Source: Photobacterium obscurum (GTDB lineage: Bacteria > Pseudomonadota > Gammaproteobacteria > Enterobacterales > Vibrionaceae). From it: 64,000 nucleotides of DNA. Numbering within the stretch: position 1 is the stretch's first letter; the number at the start of each line of letters is the position of its first letter. The stretch lies in NCBI RefSeq assembly GCF_026191635.1, contig NZ_JAKRRW010000005.1, forward strand, positions 186,001-250,000. Direction: 5' to 3'. This document shows positions 7,826 to 16,425 of the stretch, in pieces. The notes beneath the pieces are model-generated. The model saw nothing but the letters and a program-made list of their open reading frames with translations, ran no database searches and had not been told where the DNA came from. Both the position numbers and the translations under genes were made by a program.

Positions 7826-9297
7826 GCTGTTTCCTCAACCTGTTTTACCTGCTCGCCTGCACCGATAGAACCCGCCATCTCCTGCTGGTAACGGGTCACC
7901 GCGGCGGCACTGACCTTCGGATCGGTCATTACCATCGGATCCAGCAGATAGTTAGCCTGCTCAGGAGTCAATAGCTGCTCGGCCAACACCACTTCACGGA
8001 CGCTGAGATTCTGGGCAAACGCCGTGGTTGCAATACGACTTCCCACTTTGTAACCAAACAGGGTCGCAATCACGGTTGCCAGCGCGGTACTCTTCTCGGC
8101 ATATTCACGGCACACAGGTTCATTAGGCAGCAGATCTTTCAGGCATTTTTCGACAAACAATGGAATCGCATTGGTCAGCAGGGTGCAGGATTCAAACAGC
8201 GCCTTGATGATCACCGGTTCCCAGACATTCAGATCCAGTTCACCGCCTTCGACAGCCATGGTGATGGCAACATCGTTGCCAATCACCTGATAGGCGAGCT
8301 GGTTGATCAGCTCCGGCATGACCGGATTGATTTTGCCCGGCATAATGGAAGATCCCGGCTGAACGGCAGGCAGGAACAGCTCATTGAATCCGGCACGCGG
8401 GCCACTGCCCTGAATGCGAAAATCGGTCGCCATTTTTGACAGGAACGTCGCCAACTTTTTGAGCTGGGCGGCCACCTCAAGATAGGCATCGCCATTTTGC
8501 AGGCCGTCGAAGAAATTCTCCTCGGCAACAAACTGCTCACCGGTAATATCGCGCAGTTCGACGTACACCTGCTCCAGATAGCCTTCATGCGTCGACAATC
8601 CGGTACCGACCGCCGTCGCGCCCAATGGTAAATCCAGCGTCTGCTCGCTGGCCGTTTTCAGTGACTGGTGCAGGCGACGCACCTGATGCAGATAACCACT
8701 GAACTGCTGGCCGAGGGTGATTGGTACGGCATCCTGCAGACAGGTTCTGGCCAGCTTCACGACGTGATCGAAAGCCTGGGTCTTCTCATCCAGCATGGCC
8801 TCCAGAGCTGCCACTTCCGCAATCAGCTGATGCAGGTTCAGGCGGCAGGTCATCTTCATCGCTGCCGGGATCACATCGTTGGTCGACTGCCCCATATTGA
8901 CATGGGTATTGGGATGCACCACTTCGTAGCCTTTGTGGCCGGTAAGGATTTCGTTGGCACGGTTGGCAATCACCTCGTTGGCATTCATGTTGGTCGATGT
9001 GCCGCCTCCGCCCTGAAAGATATCGATAGGAAACTGATCATCAAACCGGTTTTCCATCACCTCCTGCGAGGCCTGGACAATCGCTGCTGCCACCCTCTCG
9101 TCCAGCGCACCAATTTTGCAATTCGCCTTCGCCGCCGCCTGCTTAATCGCAGCGACCGACCACAGGTAATGAGGAACATCTACCGCCGTACGGCCAGAAA
9201 CCGCAAAGTTATCGCGGGCCCGTACGGTCTGGATACCGTAATAAGCCTCGTCCGGTAACATCATCTCACCTAATACATCAGTTTCTTTTCTCATCAC
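7822..9297 (-). CDS. Aspartase/fumarase superfamily lyase, aspartate ammonia-lyase-like
   Basis: This 491-residue protein aligns by eye along its length with E. coli AspA. It has GGTSTNMNANEV (98-109), QSTND (137-141), LQDAVP (187-192) and the superfamily signature GSSIMPGKINP (315-325) with the catalytic SS-loop serine. These enzymes cleave a C-N or C-O bond to release fumarate. Two positions depart from AspA: the residue after Thr185 is Cys (ARTCLQDA, where AspA has Gln and many relatives His), and the SS-loop reads PGKIN rather than PAKVN. Aspartate is a plausible substrate, but another N-substituted aspartate is possible. It is the first gene of the operon and faces a LysR gene. The first codons are Met-Met, so the start may be one codon later. 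Confidence 0.85.
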   Translation of the reverse strand: MMRKETDVLGEMMLPDEAYYGIQTVRARDNFAVSGRTAVDVPHYLWSVAAIKQAAAKANCKIGALDERVAAAIVQASQEVMENRFDDQFPIDIFQGGGGTSTNMNANEVIANRANEILTGHKGYEVVHPNTHVNMGQSTNDVIPAAMKMTCRLNLHQLIAEVAALEAMLDEKTQAFDHVVKLARTCLQDAVPITLGQQFSGYLHQVRRLHQSLKTASEQTLDLPLGATAVGTGLSTHEGYLEQVYVELRDITGEQFVAEENFFDGLQNGDAYLEVAAQLKKLATFLSKMATDFRIQGSGPRAGFNELFLPAVQPGSSIMPGKINPVMPELINQLAYQVIGNDVAITMAVEGGELDLNVWEPVIIKALFESCTLLTNAIPLFVEKCLKDLLPNEPVCREYAEKSTALATVIATLFGYKVGSRIATTAFAQNLSVREVVLAEQLLTPEQANYLLDPMVMTDPKVSAAAVTRYQQEMAGSIGAGEQVKQVEETA

Positions 9298-9432
9298 TAA
9301 ATCCTACGTTTATCGTTAATACAGAGGATTTTATTTCAAGCAATGGCGGGAATATTTGAACTAGCTCCGCACTTGGCTAGCAGTGGGGAATATAATGGAG
9401 AGTATTAGTTGAACTTATAATATGGACCTTAT

Positions 9433-10377
9433 ATGGATTCAGTTGCCTTTGACCTTCGCCAACTCAGGACTTTCATATCTGTGGTAGAAACAGGCTCGTT
9501 CAGCAAAGCTGCCCAGCACCTCAACCAAACCCAGTCGGCCGTTTCACAGCTGGTGCAGAGCCTAGAGCAGGTGCTGGACTGCAAGCTGCTGGACAGGAGC
9601 AAACGCCCGATCAAGCTTACGCTGGCAGGCAGAGAGCTGTACGAACAGGGCGGCAAACTATTAGCTGAATCGCGCAAGCTGCAAGACTGGATGCACTCGA
9701 TTGAGAAAGGCAAGCTACCCCACCTGAGGATCGGCATGGTCGACTCCGTTACCCAGATCGCCGGTATCGAGTTGCTCAAATACCTTCAACCCAAGGTGGC
9801 CCACATCAATCAGATGACCGGCACTGCACCGGAACTCTTGGCATCGCTGCAATCTGGCAAGGTCGATATCATCATTTCCATGACCAACCAGGACATCCCG
9901 CAGGAACTCGCCATGTTCCCGCTACTGAGCGAGCAATATGTGGTTGTAACCCCTGCAGACTGGGAAGCGAAAGATATTCATTGGCTGGCCAAAAACCAAC
10001 CCTATATCGCCTATGAAAACTGGACACCGACCGGTACCCAGACCAACAACTGGCTAAGGTGGCGCAACTATAAGCCACAGAGCCAGTTCTCCCTCGATCG
10101 TGCTGACAACGTGCTGGGAATGGTAGCTGAAGGCCTAGGCTGGTCGCTATCCACACAAACTTTTTTGGCACGGCAATTTGAGCTACTGGATAGGCTCGAA
10201 TGCCACCCGCTGCCAGCCCCCGGCATCACCCGTCAGTTAGCTGTGATCTGCCGAAAAGGCGAATTTGGCAACATGATCGAAGAATTTGTCGAAGATATTA
10301 GGAATATTATTCTCGGTAAAAAAGTGCGTGAAGTACAACGACGCTGGAGTTGGATAGAGGAGACAGAAAGAGATTAA
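9433..10377 (+). CDS. LysR-family regulator of the lyase/MmgE/Dcu operon
   Basis: This 314-residue protein has an N-terminal winged helix-turn-helix (residues 5-65, with GSFSKAAQHLNQTQSAVSQL) and a C-terminal two-lobe effector-binding domain. It is divergent from the aspartase-like gene, separated by 135 bases, the classic arrangement for a LysR regulator controlling its neighbour in response to a pathway metabolite. The intergenic region has A/T-rich inverted elements (TATTA at 9403 and TAATA at 9418, ten bases apart) that could be part of a LysR site. The inducer is unknown. Confidence 0.88.
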   Translation: MDSVAFDLRQLRTFISVVETGSFSKAAQHLNQTQSAVSQLVQSLEQVLDCKLLDRSKRPIKLTLAGRELYEQGGKLLAESRKLQDWMHSIEKGKLPHLRIGMVDSVTQIAGIELLKYLQPKVAHINQMTGTAPELLASLQSGKVDIIISMTNQDIPQELAMFPLLSEQYVVVTPADWEAKDIHWLAKNQPYIAYENWTPTGTQTNNWLRWRNYKPQSQFSLDRADNVLGMVAEGLGWSLSTQTFLARQFELLDRLECHPLPAPGITRQLAVICRKGEFGNMIEEFVEDIRNIILGKKVREVQRRWSWIEETERD

Positions 10378-10581
10378 GAGACCCAAACAACAAATGCCAA
10401 ACCTCATCACAAACTTATGACATTGAAGTTTAATGCGATAAATTAAGGCGTAATGAGAAAAATAGTCGTTTGATGCTTTTTAGATTAAACACTCTATGTA
10501 ATTACTGTAACGTCTTAGAGGCGTCAGCATTCACATTAAGCATTCATTCCATCTACCTCATTACGAATAACAGGTGAGCAC

Positions 10582-11337
10582 ATGAACCATTTACTGGATA
10601 TCACCACATCAACGTTGGCTTCGACCTACCGATTCTGGCGCGGCACAACAGCCAGTAAAACCATCGCTCAGCCTGAAGAAATGCTTATCTTGTTCGATCA
10701 GGAAGGCTGCCCGAAATGCCGCCTGGTACGCGAGGTACTCACCGAGCTGAACTTGGATGTGGTTATTGCCCCCTGCCCTGTTGGCGGGCAGAACCTCACC
10801 AAATTCCATTCTGCTTTCGATAATATCAACCCGCCTATGCTGGTCGATCTCAATGGCTCCAACATCACCAAAGGAGCCGAAGACATCATCCATTACCTGT
10901 TTAGCCAATACAAAGCACAACAACCACCCAAGGCGTGCCTTGGCAAACTCAGAAGCGCCCTGACCTCCAATTTGGCTACAGGCATACGATTAGGTGCCGG
11001 CATCAAGGCAAAGCCATCGAAACAACCGGCCCTGCCGTTAATCTTGTTCAGCTTTGAATCCAGCCCGTTCTCCCGCCCAGTTCGTGAACGACTCTGCGAG
11101 CTCGAGCTGACTTATATCCTGGTCAACCTCGGCAAACAGCAATTCTCCGACATGGGTCCAGCCAGTTTCCACTGGAGCCTTACTGCCTACAAACCGCTGC
11201 CAAATACCAAACGGGATGAATTTTTCAAACAACACGGCAACGTGCAGGTGCCTTATCTTATCGATCCCAATACCGATACTGAGATGTTTGAGTCAAAAGA
11301 TATTCTGCAGTATCTAACGGGAACTTATGGGGTTTAA
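10582..11337 (+). CDS. Tandem glutaredoxin/GST-N-fold protein
   Basis: This 251-residue protein appears to hold two thioredoxin-fold units. The first (about 35-110) has LILFDQEGCPKCRLVREVL with a CPKC redox motif at 43-46 and a cis-Pro segment (NPPMLVDL). The second (about 148-250) starts LILFSFESSPFSRPVRERL, where the redox cysteines are replaced by serines, and ends in VPYLIDPNT and a GST-N-like helix (MFESKDILQYL). So one redox-active and one GSH-binding-like domain are fused. Cytoplasmic, with no signal peptide. It stands alone, and its partners are unknown. Confidence 0.75.
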   Translation: MNHLLDITTSTLASTYRFWRGTTASKTIAQPEEMLILFDQEGCPKCRLVREVLTELNLDVVIAPCPVGGQNLTKFHSAFDNINPPMLVDLNGSNITKGAEDIIHYLFSQYKAQQPPKACLGKLRSALTSNLATGIRLGAGIKAKPSKQPALPLILFSFESSPFSRPVRERLCELELTYILVNLGKQQFSDMGPASFHWSLTAYKPLPNTKRDEFFKQHGNVQVPYLIDPNTDTEMFESKDILQYLTGTYGV

Positions 11338-11372
11338 AAACGACAACATCAGAGATATTGCTGTTTAATTAT

Positions 11373-12239
11373 CTAATCAATCTTTTGATTATGTGCCTGA
11401 TGGTAAGCAACAAAGTTAAGGTTTATTTTATGTTTTTTCGTTGTGACTAAATCACCATCAATTCCATTTAATGACAGATCTTCATTAATCGTGAAACCAC
11501 CATTATCAAATAAGATGTGATGATTTGGGCACAAACACAAAATATTACTCTCATCATCAGGGCCGTTATGAGGCATACCTAAAGGCTGAATATGCGCAGC
11601 CTCTGCATATAAACCAGCGCTCGTCTCAAGTGCTAAGCCACAGACTTGGCACTGATAGCGATGCCACTCTTTAACTCTTTTGGCTTTTGTGGAGTCCCGG
11701 ATAATTCGATTAACAACAACTGCTTTCCTTTCGGTTTCTTTATAGTCAGGCGAGTTATCTCGAATACCAGTTTGTTCCTTAGACTCTAACCGTTCACAAG
11801 ACACTAAAGAGTAGTGCCAAATATAATGGCCTGAAATCCCTTTTTCACGCCAATAATCTTCCACCATGTAAAGACCCGCATAGCAGTAGCCTTCTTTGGG
11901 TGAAAACTCACTTTTATGCTTGTGACTTCTCGTTACGCGCACAGGTAACTGGTCAAGTTTACTTTTCGCAAGAGCAAGGTTTGTTCGAGTTAGTTGTTGG
12001 TCTGCTATTTGCCGGCCTGTATTTTCATCTCTGCCACCAGCGCCGGTATAAAGAATTCTATCGCCGTAATCTCGGTCATCTTCATAACCGCCAGACAGCA
12101 CAATAGAATCAGCCCCTTCTTTACTAGAACCACTTATTCCAGCTTGTGTGGGTGGATGAATTCCAACTTTTGCTAGCTCGGCTCGATTAGCAAAAATCTG
12201 TCCCCGAGATATCCCTTCAATCTCACCAAACTTACGCAT
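11373..12239 (-). CDS. SRA-HNH modification-dependent restriction endonuclease
   Basis: This 288-residue protein has an N-terminal SRA/YDG domain (about 1-150), with the signature GYEDDRDYGDRILYTGAGG around 51-69. This fold flips out and binds modified cytosine. The C-terminal HNH nuclease (about 195-250) has the zinc cysteines CQVC (197-200) and CLC (235-237), the catalytic histidine in EAAHIQPL, and PNHHILFD. SRA-HNH proteins are known stand-alone type IV enzymes that cut DNA with 5-methyl- or 5-hydroxymethylcytosine, and so restrict phages with modified DNA. There is no methyltransferase next to it, as expected for type IV. It is an isolated gene between housekeeping neighbours. Confidence 0.88.
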   Translation of the reverse strand: MRKFGEIEGISRGQIFANRAELAKVGIHPPTQAGISGSSKEGADSIVLSGGYEDDRDYGDRILYTGAGGRDENTGRQIADQQLTRTNLALAKSKLDQLPVRVTRSHKHKSEFSPKEGYCYAGLYMVEDYWREKGISGHYIWHYSLVSCERLESKEQTGIRDNSPDYKETERKAVVVNRIIRDSTKAKRVKEWHRYQCQVCGLALETSAGLYAEAAHIQPLGMPHNGPDDESNILCLCPNHHILFDNGGFTINEDLSLNGIDGDLVTTKKHKINLNFVAYHQAHNQKID

Positions 12240-12543
12240 GCATACCTCATAACTGCACGTATCACGCTTTCATTGCGTGTATTGATAACAATGCAATTAT
12301 GACCAATTTAGCAGTCACAAATAAGTCATTAGCAGCTAATATCAATTACTTATTGATAAAGTTTGGTATCCATCAAGTTTTAAACATGAACTACATAGAG
12401 ATGCATAAACCATCTTCTGTTTAGACAAAACCAATCTATGATGAAAATCAAAAATAAAGATAGAGTCAATCGCGCTTTTATCAATGACAGGAGACAATGA
12501 AGGTCGACAAAACGCTCATTTATCAGCGTTCAAGGAGGGCACT
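12240..12543. other. Divergent intergenic region
   Basis: This A/T-rich stretch separates the SRA-HNH gene from the membrane protein gene and must hold both promoters. A strong ribosome site AAGGAGG at 12532-12538 precedes the ATG at 12544. I see no other feature. Confidence 0.5.
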
Positions 12544-13137
12544 ATGTCTAAGAGTAAGATGCCTGAAAATAATAGGGTTGAGGCTAAGGTATCTAAGGAT
12601 AAAAAGTCTAAAGCTACCAGGCTATTCATGCACTTCCTTACCCTTGCACCTGTTGCGCATCTCTTTGTCGGCATGCCTCTGTTCTTTGTGATTTTTGCAG
12701 GATCCATCAGCTATTTTGTCGGCCTCTGCCTTTACCTGCTTTCTCTTGTTATTCCAATCGATTTTACCGAATCACTGGCGCTGTCTTATACCGTGTCAGG
12801 AAAACTGCTGGTCGGCTCGACCATGTATTATGGCTGGCCTATCCCATTAATCAGCTTATTCCCGGTACTGTATCTGGCTTGTCTTATCTTTTTAAGGTAC
12901 CGATTTGGCACGTCCAATTTTGCCTACTGGGTGTCGTATGACATTGAAACTATCTGGCGGGTAACACTGATTTCCTTTGCCGTGATGGCTGTCGGTGTTG
13001 TTGCGGGGCTCGGCATCAAAACCGCGGCAGTCTGTTCAACGGTTGTAACGACGCTATATTTACTCGTCAGAATTTATCGCTTCTATACACCATTATGGGG
13101 TGCGTATCTGCGCAAGATAAGTGCCTCTGACCACTAG
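12544..13137 (+). CDS. Multi-pass inner-membrane protein of unknown function
   Basis: The start at 12544 is set by AAGGAGG five bases upstream. The product has 197 residues: a basic, hydrophilic N-terminal tail (about 25 residues, rich in Lys and Ser), then about five hydrophobic segments separated by short loops, ending in a basic tail. No catalytic motif is visible and I do not recognise the family. It is followed 130 bases later by a DUF3429-type membrane protein on the same strand, but a shared operon is uncertain. Confidence 0.65.
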   Translation: MSKSKMPENNRVEAKVSKDKKSKATRLFMHFLTLAPVAHLFVGMPLFFVIFAGSISYFVGLCLYLLSLVIPIDFTESLALSYTVSGKLLVGSTMYYGWPIPLISLFPVLYLACLIFLRYRFGTSNFAYWVSYDIETIWRVTLISFAVMAVGVVAGLGIKTAAVCSTVVTTLYLLVRIYRFYTPLWGAYLRKISASDH

Positions 13138-13267
13138 CATCGATCGTAATAATACCTATGTTAACCCACCCTAGCCCCCCTTTTCAGGAAGGGAATTGAG
13201 AACGGTAATGCTCTGCTATGCTTTGAAAGTGCCTACTTTTTCAGCGATGCTTTTCAGGGAAAACACT

Positions 13268-13717
13268 ATGGATCAATCACCCGACAAACTCATGTCACGC
13301 CTTGCCTACCTCGGCTTGCTACCTTTTATTATCAGCATTATCTGTATCTGGGCCGACAAAACCCTGTTTGGCCTTAGTGCCCAAAAAGTGTTTATTGCCT
13401 ACAGTGCAGTTATCTTGAGTTTTTTAGCGGGGATTTTGTGGGGAAATGCCATCGATCACATCAAGCATAAGCTCAGCCGCAATGCGTTGATCCTTAGTAT
13501 TCTATTCTCGCTAATTGCCTGGGGAGTATTGTTACATTCGCCCGAAACCTACGTGATATCGATTCTGGTGCTACTGTTTGGATTTGTTGCGGTATGGTTT
13601 GCGGAAATGAAAATCCGCCAAGTTGAAAAAGAAGGGAAGCCGGAAGGCTACCAGCCCATGCGTAACCGCCTGACTGGATTGGTAGCCATACTACATTTGG
13701 TCGCGTTGGCTAGCTAA
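13268..13717 (+). CDS. DUF3429-type membrane protein
   Basis: This 149-residue protein has four to five hydrophobic segments. The N-terminal pattern (YLGLLPFIIS, then YSAVILSFLAGILWGNAI) matches the DUF3429 family, widespread in proteobacteria and without known function. The ATG at 13268 is preferred because the family motif begins soon after; an upstream in-frame ATG adds an unrelated segment. The 3' end overlaps the convergent gene at 13710 by eight bases. Confidence 0.75.
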   Translation: MDQSPDKLMSRLAYLGLLPFIISIICIWADKTLFGLSAQKVFIAYSAVILSFLAGILWGNAIDHIKHKLSRNALILSILFSLIAWGVLLHSPETYVISILVLLFGFVAVWFAEMKIRQVEKEGKPEGYQPMRNRLTGLVAILHLVALAS

Positions 13718-14195
13718 CGACTCGATTAAACGTGACCACCTCAAGGGTGCGCGGATGGATTATCAAGACTTGGTTCACGGTATATTGCTTCACTACAATA
13801 TGGCCACTTTTGGGAATAATATTTTTTGCCGAACCGATCACATGGTGGGCTCTGAAAGCCTGACCGGTAATATTCAGTACACCGGTCACAGCACCCTCGG
13901 AAGTATCGTTGGCATTGGGGTTTAGAGAAAGAACAAAGCCACCCTTTTCATTCACTTTCAATAGGAAGTGATGACCATTGCTACTATATCCCTCCCAAGA
14001 GCCGACAGGCATCGGAACATCTTCCAATGTTGAGTAATGCGCATACAAGTCTTTGTACTCTTGGCTTTCCGGCTGATACTTGGCCGCAAAAAACTTATAC
14101 TTCGACGGCTGCTCCGTTGGGGCATCTTGCAACAGAAAAAAACCAATAGCGGCAAAAGCAAGGCAAGCCAATAACAATTGAAGAAAGCGGATCAC
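13710..14195 (-). CDS. Exported or membrane-anchored protein of unknown function
   Basis: This 161-residue protein starts with a hydrophobic segment (residues 4-22), either an uncleaved anchor or a signal peptide, followed by a soluble domain rich in beta-type sequence (GSWEGYSSNGHHFLLKVNEK and so on). No motif is recognised. The end overlaps the DUF3429 gene on the other strand by eight bases, so the two are convergent without room for a terminator. Confidence 0.6.
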   Translation of the reverse strand: MIRFLQLLLACLAFAAIGFFLLQDAPTEQPSKYKFFAAKYQPESQEYKDLYAHYSTLEDVPMPVGSWEGYSSNGHHFLLKVNEKGGFVLSLNPNANDTSEGAVTGVLNITGQAFRAHHVIGSAKNIIPKSGHIVVKQYTVNQVLIIHPRTLEVVTFNRVVS

Positions 14196-14595
14196 TACAG
14201 TTCCTTTTAATATCCATTCAATACAGCAGAGGAAGGATCACGGCCCTACCGATCTTACCCGTATTACTTCGGCTACATGAGGAATTTCTTTAGGCTTAGG
14301 AAAAACACTCAGCAACCTGTTTTCGAGAATCGGCTAGCATGCCACATTTCGCTCACAAATAAATATATGCAACCTCTATGGATCCTCTTTATGATTGTGC
14401 CCTTGATCACATTAATTTCGATTGATGTACCAATACAATGTTCAATATTCATGGCAAGCAAAATGCGCTCCCAAAAGGGGCTCGGTGGTCATAAACAGTG
14501 CCTGAATGCTTTTCCGTACATCCACTACAAGTTTCTTGGATATGCATAACGCTTTCAAGCAGATACCCATCAAGTTGCACACAACATCAAAAAAG
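14196..14595. other. Intergenic region with no supported gene
   Basis: Short frames exist on both strands, but none has a ribosome site, recognisable composition or homology. The right part lies past the 3' end of the LysR gene; the left part holds the promoter of the 14195 gene. Confidence 0.5.
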
Positions 14596-15522
14596 TTAGT
14601 CATTACCGTTAACGCTATTGGCAATCAATTCCCGCAACCAGCGATGGCTGGGATCAAGTTCAAAATGTTTATTCCATAACAAAACATAGGCACCCGGCAC
14701 CACGTCTACGGGAACCTCAAGGGTGTACAACTCAAAATGCTTGGCCATTTTGGCCGCATATCTTGCTGGCGCACAGAGAATAAGATCGCTCTGCTCACAC
14801 AGGCTCATGGCACTGTAAAAGTCCGTCATGTTGACGGCAATATCGCGTTTCAAGTGCTTAATATTCAGCACTTCGTCAAGCAGCCACTGCTCGATACCAC
14901 CAAAAGTAACCTGAAGATGGCGGTACTTAAGGAAAGTCGACAGGTCCCACTTTTCATGCAAAAGCGGGTGTTCTTTCCGGATTAAACATACCGGGTAGTC
15001 GCGCACCAGTTCGACATAGTTCAGGTCTGAGGGAATGTTTTTAATGTGCACTGGTGAGCGCTCATCCCATTCCCGACTGCAAATCGCCATATCAATTTCG
15101 CAGCGCAGCAACCTATCGATACTGCTATGACTCCATGTCTGGCTATTAAGGCTGACATTCGGCGCCTGAGCCAGTAGATCCGGCATGAAAAAGGGATAAG
15201 TTAGCGAGTAAGCCGTTTCCACCAAATCAATACGGAACTCGCGCTGGCTCAGCGCAGGCTCAAACGTTGCAGGGCGGGTAAACTGATCGAGTTGCTGCAA
15301 AATCTGATGCAGCTGCGGTGCTAGTTGCATCGCCCTCGGTGTTGCCCTTAGTCCGTGGGCCGTACGCTCAAACAACTGGTCATCAAAAGTCTCTCTTAGC
15401 TTGGCCAGCTGTTTACTCACGGCGGATTGGCTGAGGTACAAACGCGATGCCGCAGCGGTGACACTTTGCTCTTCAAGCAAAACCTCAAAAACTTTGAGTA
15501 AGTTATAATCGAAATGATTCAA
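14596..15522 (-). CDS. LysR-family regulator next to a cyclase-family gene
   Basis: This 308-residue protein has the LysR helix-turn-helix near residues 5-62 (QSVTAAASRLYLSQSAVSKQL) and a C-terminal effector domain. The style of the N-terminus (FDYNLLKVFEVLLEEQSV) is that of the NodD/LeuO-like branch. It is divergent from the cyclase-family gene with a 230-base gap, which makes that gene its likely target. Confidence 0.88.
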   Translation of the reverse strand: MNHFDYNLLKVFEVLLEEQSVTAAASRLYLSQSAVSKQLAKLRETFDDQLFERTAHGLRATPRAMQLAPQLHQILQQLDQFTRPATFEPALSQREFRIDLVETAYSLTYPFFMPDLLAQAPNVSLNSQTWSHSSIDRLLRCEIDMAICSREWDERSPVHIKNIPSDLNYVELVRDYPVCLIRKEHPLLHEKWDLSTFLKYRHLQVTFGGIEQWLLDEVLNIKHLKRDIAVNMTDFYSAMSLCEQSDLILCAPARYAAKMAKHFELYTLEVPVDVVPGAYVLLWNKHFELDPSHRWLRELIANSVNGND

Positions 15523-15754
15523 AGCCTAACAACCTTAACTAAAACCACGATAAGCATCGCTATACGTTAACGGGAAATGAGCATTAATTCTATTCTAATT
15601 AAAAACTTACCTGCCATCGGATAACTAATGGTTAAGTTAATGACAGTCGCCCCCTTCACTCTGTCTTATTTTTGATATTTTTAGTCTTTATATTTGTAAT
15701 ATCCACATCTATTTCTCCCTAAACTGACGCCATCACTTCAAGGGAGGTAGCAAA

Positions 15755-16327
15755 ATGAAGGCACAAACCACACTCCATATTCCCGTTAGTCTTGAAATCA
15801 ACGAAGAACATCCGGCTTACCAGTGGGCCAAACAGCACTCGGATTCGGTCAACGCGCTAGGGCACATTGGCACCCATATCGACTGCTACACCAAAGTACC
15901 GCAGCAGAACCACTACAGCACCGAGGCTGTCATTATCGACTGCTCAGAACGGATGCCGAATATCGAGCAAATCACGGCACTGGCGCTTACCGGCAAGTCA
16001 TTAGTGCTATACACCGCCAACCTTGAGAAAAATGGTTACGGCAACAAAGACTACGGAGATTTGGACACGACTCTTGATACCACTGTGCTAGATGCCATTT
16101 TGCAGCAATCCCCGGCCTTTATCGTGATTGACAGCTACGGGATCGGTGCACATGGTGACGAGCACATCCGCTTTGACAAGCGCTGTGAGGAGCATGGCTG
16201 CTTTGTGATTGAAAACGTGGTACTCACTAAAGCCATGCTAACCACACTCACCGCGCTTGACATCGAGTTTGACAAAATCGCGGCATCCACCGGCAAGCGC
16301 TGCGAAGTAACTGCGATACTCACCTAG
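15755..16327 (+). CDS. Cyclase / kynurenine formamidase-like metal hydrolase
   Basis: This 190-residue protein has GHIGTHID (36-43), which matches the start of the HxGTHxDxPxH metal-binding motif of the cyclase family (arylformamidase KynB and relatives). The continuation reads CYTK, so the PxH part is missing. A late glutamate/histidine cluster (EHGCFVIENVV) fits the family's catalytic region. GGGAGGTAG precedes the ATG. It is slightly shorter than KynB, and no kynureninase or kynurenine monooxygenase is nearby, so the substrate is open. Confidence 0.72.
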   Translation: MKAQTTLHIPVSLEINEEHPAYQWAKQHSDSVNALGHIGTHIDCYTKVPQQNHYSTEAVIIDCSERMPNIEQITALALTGKSLVLYTANLEKNGYGNKDYGDLDTTLDTTVLDAILQQSPAFIVIDSYGIGAHGDEHIRFDKRCEEHGCFVIENVVLTKAMLTTLTALDIEFDKIAASTGKRCEVTAILT

Positions 16328-16345
16328 TTCCGAGCCATCAAAAAA

Positions 16346-16381
16346 AGGCTATACAACGCTTTGGTTATATAGCCCTTTTTG
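16346..16381. terminator. Bidirectional terminator between cyclase and lipoprotein genes
   Basis: GGCTATA and TATAGCC form a stem preceded by AAAAAA and followed by CTTTTTG, so it can serve both converging genes. Confidence 0.75.
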
Positions 16382-16425
16382 TCAGCCTGAGGGAGAATGT
16401 TTACTCTATAGCCTGCTTTGATCAG

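Noticed and set aside
8668-9258. 196-codon plus-strand frame opposite the aspartase-like gene
   Set aside because: Lies wholly inside a well-supported gene on the other strand and has no protein-like features; a shadow frame.
12497-12691. 64-codon frame starting after AGGAG, overlapping the membrane protein gene
   Set aside because: The spacing between AGGAG and ATG is only three bases, and it overlaps the better-supported gene at 12544 in another frame.
14277-14549. 90-codon plus-strand frame in the gap before the LysR gene
   Set aside because: No ribosome site, mixed composition, no recognisable motif; likely chance.
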